A stretch of 64,000 nucleotides of DNA, taken from the NCBI GenBank assembly GCA_019119635.1, contig DWWP01000004.1, positions 1-64,000 of the forward strand, given 5' to 3'. Positions 60,485 to 64,000 of the stretch are shown here, piece after piece; the first letter of the stretch is position 1, and each line of letters opens with the position of its first letter. This stretch comes from Candidatus Dietzia intestinipullorum (GTDB taxonomy: Bacteria > Actinomycetota > Actinomycetes > Mycobacteriales > Mycobacteriaceae). The notes under the pieces are model-generated. The model made no database searches. It had not been told where the DNA came from and saw nothing but the letters and a program-made list of their open reading frames with translations. Made by a program: the position numbers and the translations under genes.

Positions 60485-61540
60485 GTGAACACGACCGGAG
60501 CACCCAGCCAGCCGCGCACCGTGGCCGTCGACGTCGTCGACCCCGACCTCGACGCCGACGTGCGCGCCGTGCTGGCCGCCCTCGCGCTGGACCCCCGGCC
60601 CCGGGACGGCGGGCCCGTGGAGGTCCTCGTCACCGACAGGCCGGCGGACACGGCCGCGGCGGGCCCGACGCGCCTCGTGCGGGTGGCGGGTGACGGGACG
60701 AGTGACGACGACGAGGTCGTGCTCCTGCCCTCCGGCACCGCGCGCCTCGTGGGCCTGCTCTCCACGCCTGTCGAGAGCTCCGGCTCGTTGGTGGCCGTGG
60801 TCGGCGCGGTCGGCGGGTGCGGCACCAGCACCGTGGCCGCCGCGCTCGCGGTCCGCGCCTCCGGCCGCGGCAGGACACTGCTGGTCGAGGCGGACCCGCG
60901 CGGGCCGGGCATCGATCTTCTGCTGGGCTCGGAAGCGGAACCCGGCTTGCGGGTGGGCGACGTCCGGTCCGATCTCGGCGGTCCCGACCCGGAGGCGCTG
61001 TGGGCCGCCGTGCCCCGGGCCGTCGAGGGCTGTGGCGTGCTGGCACGCGCCCGCCACGTCTCCGCCCGGGCCGCGGGGAGCGCCTCGGGCGAGGCCCCGA
61101 CGGAGGCGCAGGTGACGCCGTCCGGAGCAGCGCTCGGGGCGGCGCTGGCGCACCGGGGTGCGGGCGGACTCGTGGTCTGCGACGGGGGCCGGGCCGAGCG
61201 TGGGGACCCGTTGCCGGGGCGCGCGGACCTCGTCGTCGTCGTCACCGGCTCCGACCTCCAGGGGGCGGTCGCGGCGGCGGAGGTCGCGCGGACGGTCGCC
61301 GGCGATGTGACGCGACGACACCTGCTGGTGCGCGCGCACCGCGGCGACCCGGTCCACCCGGCCGACGTGGCCGCGTCCGTCGGCGTCGAGCGGTGGGACG
61401 TGCTCCCCGAGATCCCGGCGGTGCGCTCGGTGTCCGGTTCGGGCGGGCTGGCCGCCGCACTGTCGCGCGGCGGGGGTGGCCGCCTCCGGCGCCTGGCCGG
61501 GATCGCCGACGCGGTGCTCGACGAGGGCGGGCTGCGATGA
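60485..61540 (+). CDS. ssd: Septum-site-determining protein Ssd (MinD/CpaE-like)
   Basis: A 351-residue MinD/ParA-like P-loop protein. The GGCGTSTVAAALAVRASGRG (about residues 111-130) contains the deviant Walker A GGCGTST with the preceding VVGAVGG. It lacks a typical strong switch motif, as in M. tuberculosis Ssd (Rv3660c), which is linked to cell division. It heads the tad-like pilus operon: tadA starts in the ATGA overlap at its end. The start is GTG 60485 or GTG 60467; neither has a clear ribosome-binding site. Its N-terminal 100 residues are a CpaE-like region. Confidence 0.85.
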   Translation: MNTTGAPSQPRTVAVDVVDPDLDADVRAVLAALALDPRPRDGGPVEVLVTDRPADTAAAGPTRLVRVAGDGTSDDDEVVLLPSGTARLVGLLSTPVESSGSLVAVVGAVGGCGTSTVAAALAVRASGRGRTLLVEADPRGPGIDLLLGSEAEPGLRVGDVRSDLGGPDPEALWAAVPRAVEGCGVLARARHVSARAAGSASGEAPTEAQVTPSGAALGAALAHRGAGGLVVCDGGRAERGDPLPGRADLVVVVTGSDLQGAVAAAEVARTVAGDVTRRHLLVRAHRGDPVHPADVAASVGVERWDVLPEIPAVRSVSGSGGLAAALSRGGGGRLRRLAGIADAVLDEGGLR

Positions 61541-62724
61541 CGGTGGGCGACGAGTCCACGGCAGAGGTGCCCGCGGACCTCGTGGACAGGGTCCGCGCGC
61601 GCCTCGCCGGGTTGGGCGTGGAGCCGGAACCCGATGAGGTGGTGCGGGCGGTGCGCGCCGAGTCGGGGGCCCTGCACGGGCACCTGGACCTGCTGCGGAC
61701 GGCCCGACTGGTGCGCGAACACCTGGCCGGGGCGGGGCCGCTCGAGGCGCTGCTCGCCAGCCCGGGTGTCACGGACGTGGTGGTGGACGGTCCCGGGCCG
61801 GCACTCGTGGACCGGGGCGCCGGCCTCGAGACCACGGACGTGGAGGTGTCGGACGAACGCGAGCTGCGGGCCCTGGCGGTGCGGCTCGCGGGCCGGGCGG
61901 GGCAGCGGCTCGATGACGCCAGGCCGTGGGCCGACGGCGTCGTGCGCTCGCGGGACGGGATGGCGTGGCGGCTGCACGCCGTGCTGCCCCCGGTCGCGGT
62001 CGACGGCACGTGCCTGTCATTACGGGTGTCGAGGCCCGCCCGGGCGACGTTCGACCACCTGGTGGCCTCCGGTGGCGTCCCGGACGGGGCGGAGCCGCTG
62101 CTCCGCGCGATGGTGTCGGCCCGGGTGGGCTACCTCGTGGTGGGCGGGACCGGATCGGGGAAGACCACCATGCTCTCCGCCCTGCTGGGGCTGGTCCCGC
62201 CGGGGGAGCGGGTGCTGTGCGTCGAGGACTCGCCGGAGCTGCGACCCGCGCACCCGCACGTGGTGCGGCTCGTGGTGCGGCACGGCAACGTCGAGGGCGC
62301 GGGCGCGGTGGTGATGTCCGACCTCGTGCGGCAGGCGCTGCGGATGCGTCCGGACCGGATCGCCGTGGGGGAGGTGCGCGGCGGGGAGGTCGCGGACCTG
62401 CTGGCCGCGCTCAACACCGGGCACGACGGCAGTGCGGGCACGGTCCACGCCAATTCCCCCACCGACCTCCCCGCCCGGCTGGAGGCGCTGGGCGCGCTCG
62501 GCGGGCTCGACCGCGCGGCGCTGTCCGCGCAGGTCGCGGCGTCGCTGCGGGTGGTCGTGGGGATGCGCCGGTGCCCCGACGGGCGGCGGACCGTGGACTC
62601 GATGGGGGTCGTGTGCCGTCGCACCGACGGGATCGTGGTGGATCCGGCCTGGCGGGCCGACGGTGGGGCGACCCCGGGCCGCGCCGCGCTGGAGGCGCTC
62701 CTCGACGGGAGGCGGACGCCGTGA
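61537..62724 (+). CDS. tadA: TadA-family secretion/pilus ATPase
   Basis: A 395-residue type II/IV secretion ATPase (GspE/VirB11/TadA group). It has Walker A GGTGSGKTTMLSALL (about residues 206-220), the Asp box VLCVEDSPELRP (about 227-238), Walker B-like RPDRIAVGEVRGGE (about 271-284) and the His box GTVHANSP. It powers assembly of Flp/Tad-type pili. The ATG at 61537 overlaps the ssd stop by 4 nt. Homolog of M. tuberculosis Rv3659c. Confidence 0.95.
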   Translation: MTVGDESTAEVPADLVDRVRARLAGLGVEPEPDEVVRAVRAESGALHGHLDLLRTARLVREHLAGAGPLEALLASPGVTDVVVDGPGPALVDRGAGLETTDVEVSDERELRALAVRLAGRAGQRLDDARPWADGVVRSRDGMAWRLHAVLPPVAVDGTCLSLRVSRPARATFDHLVASGGVPDGAEPLLRAMVSARVGYLVVGGTGSGKTTMLSALLGLVPPGERVLCVEDSPELRPAHPHVVRLVVRHGNVEGAGAVVMSDLVRQALRMRPDRIAVGEVRGGEVADLLAALNTGHDGSAGTVHANSPTDLPARLEALGALGGLDRAALSAQVAASLRVVVGMRRCPDGRRTVDSMGVVCRRTDGIVVDPAWRADGGATPGRAALEALLDGRRTP

Positions 62725-63521
62725 CCGCCGCGCTGCTGCTGGCCGGGGCGGTGCTCGCGTGGCCCGGGAACGCCGCTGTGGCGCGACTGCGTCTCCTGCA
62801 CGAGCCGGGCGACCGACCGGCCGGGCTGCGCCGGTGGCTGGACGGCGTCCCGGTGTCCGTCCTGGCCCCCGCGGCGGCCGGGGTCGCGGCACTGCTCGTG
62901 GCGGGCCCGCTCCAGGCCGCGGCGGCCGCCCTGCTGGCGCTGACCGTCGCGGACCTACGCCGGCGCGCGGCCGTGCGGCGAGGCCGCCTGGTGCGGCTCG
63001 GCGCCTGGGAGCGGGCGCTCGATGACGCGATCTCCGCCCTGACCTCCGGCGCCGGCCCGGAGCAGGCACTGGCGAGGGCCTCGGCGGCGGCGGTCGGGGA
63101 CCGGCGCGTGGCGTCCATCCTGCACACGGCGCGGTCGCATGCCCGCCTCGGCGGGGACGTCACGGCGGCACTGCGGGCGCAGGGGGATCCGGCGGCGACG
63201 GACCTCGCCTCGGCCTGGCAGCTCGCGACGCGGCACGGGGTCGTCCTGGCGGACGTGGTGGACGGGCTGCGGGCCGACGTGGCCGCGCGCCGGGAGCGGG
63301 CGGTGCGGGTGGACGCCACCCTCGCCGGGCCCCGCGCGACCGCGGTCATCCTCACCGCCCTGCCCGCGCTGGGGGCGTTGCTCGGGTCCGGCTTCGGCGC
63401 CGACCCGCTGGCAGTGCTGCGGGGCGGCCCGGTCGGCGGGGTGCTGTGTCTGGTGGGGGCCGGATTCCTGTGCGCGGGCCTGGCGTGGACCGACCGGATC
63501 GTGGAGGGGGCGTCGCGATGA
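62721..63521 (+). CDS. tadB: TadB-like type II secretion system F protein
   Basis: A 266-residue integral membrane protein of the T2SSF/TadB family with N-terminal helices (about residues 2-20 and 45-80), a cytosolic GspF domain (about residues 95-210; ALDDAISALTSGAGPEQALA and HARLGGDVTAALRAQG) and C-terminal helices (about residues 205-260). It forms the inner-membrane platform of the Tad pilus. It starts at GTG 62721, a GTGA overlap with tadA. Confidence 0.9.
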   Translation: MTAALLLAGAVLAWPGNAAVARLRLLHEPGDRPAGLRRWLDGVPVSVLAPAAAGVAALLVAGPLQAAAAALLALTVADLRRRAAVRRGRLVRLGAWERALDDAISALTSGAGPEQALARASAAAVGDRRVASILHTARSHARLGGDVTAALRAQGDPAATDLASAWQLATRHGVVLADVVDGLRADVAARRERAVRVDATLAGPRATAVILTALPALGALLGSGFGADPLAVLRGGPVGGVLCLVGAGFLCAGLAWTDRIVEGASR

Positions 63522-64000
63522 GTGCGGCCCTCCTGCTGCTCGCCGCCGCCCTGTGTGCCGTCCCGTGGCGCAGCGCCGGCACCGACCGGCTCCTCGCGCT
63601 CGACGGGGCGCCCGGCTCGCGGGGGCGCTCCGCAGCTCGGGGCGTGTCCGGGTCGTCCGGGCCCGTCGCGGGCGCCGCTCGGCGACTCTCCCGGTTCGCC
63701 GGCACGGTCCGGCCCGCGGCCGCGACGTCGGCGGGCCCGGAGGCCCTGGCACGGATGCTCGATCTCCTCGCGGTGGCGCTGACCGCCGGGCTGCCCACGC
63801 ACACCGCCCTGGCCGCCGTCAGCGATGCCGTGGCCCCCGCCGACCCGGAGGTGGCGGCACCGTTGCGCGCGGCAGCCGCCCGGGTGCGGCTGGGAGCCAC
63901 CCCGGCGCAGGCGTGGCGCGACGTCCCCGGGGCCGGGGCCGTGGCCCCCGCCGCCCCCGTGTTGGCCCGGGCGACCGACGGGGGCGGGTCCGTCCGCGCG
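63518..64000 (+). CDS. tadC: TadC-like type II secretion system F protein (3' truncated by window)
   Basis: The ATG at 63518 overlaps the tadB stop by 4 nt. The 161 visible residues have a first helix (ALLLLAAALCAVPW), a Pro/Arg/Ser-rich linker and the start of a T2SSF domain with ALARMLDLLAVALTAGLPTH. The reading frame is open to the window edge. It is the second F-type platform subunit of the Tad/Flp pilus. Confidence 0.9.
   Translation, partial: MSAALLLLAAALCAVPWRSAGTDRLLALDGAPGSRGRSAARGVSGSSGPVAGAARRLSRFAGTVRPAAATSAGPEALARMLDLLAVALTAGLPTHTALAAVSDAVAPADPEVAAPLRAAAARVRLGATPAQAWRDVPGAGAVAPAAPVLARATDGGGSVRA

Overview
The window is about 70% GC, with short intergenic gaps, many 4-nt NTGA gene overlaps and frequent GTG/TTG starts. 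It carries markers of mycolic-acid actinobacteria: a WhiB4-type regulator, a MarP protease, a BioQ-type repressor, FurA, a PASTA-domain penicillin-binding protein and a 6C-type small RNA. I infer a member of the Mycobacteriales (Corynebacteriales), most likely Dietzia or a close relative. The species cannot be fixed from sequence alone.

Region 1 (1-11.5 kb) looks accessory at first. It holds the 3' end of a luciferase-like flavin oxidoreductase, a TRIC-type channel, a frameshifted class II Fic gene with a dyad at its start, a small membrane protein, an orphan ACR3 arsenite exporter with palindromes upstream, a decayed siderophore-interacting protein, and a Fic toxin with a VbhA-like antitoxin. 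It then runs into the biotin operon bioB-bioA-bioF-bioD (minus strand). This operon is divergent from bioQ, and three BioQ-type operators lie between them.

Region 2 (11.6-30 kb) holds a second, closely similar flavin oxidoreductase, a secreted CAP-like protein, FadH, an MFS exporter, a baeRF-family protein, a drug ABC exporter with its TetR regulator and palindromic operator, a SurA-like lipoprotein, a secreted propeller-like protein, a short-repeat patch, a universal stress protein, furA-katA-dps for peroxide and iron stress, a His-rich membrane protein, and a PepSY protein interrupted by one in-frame amber codon next to a His/Glu repeat.

Region 3 (30-41 kb) holds mgtE, a complete Mrp Na+/H+ antiporter operon (fused mrpA/B, then C, D, E, F, G), a YhgE-like membrane protein, a long acyl-CoA dehydrogenase/oxidase, and tRNA-Pro(CGG).

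Region 4 (41-64 kb) follows, from my memory of that genome, the gene order of the M. tuberculosis Rv3683-Rv3657c locus: metallophosphoesterase, ponA2-like PBP, whiB4, two Get3-like ATPases, a small DUF4177-like protein, RidA, MBL hydrolase, crp, nth, TlpA-like thioredoxin, Nudix, marP, an EphE-like hydrolase, a holin-like membrane protein, acs, a PRC-barrel protein, a Fic-like protein with a ruined motif, a HAD phosphatase, 6C RNA, and the ssd-tadA-tadB-tadC pilus genes, the last cut by the window edge. A perfect Crp site upstream of acs links it to the crp gene 7.6 kb away.

Main points for follow-up are the Fic-fold proteins (one frameshifted, one whose antitoxin lacks the expected inhibitory Glu, one with a destroyed active site), the amber-interrupted PepSY gene, an EphE-like gene whose best start is CTG in a CTGA overlap, and the clustered operators.
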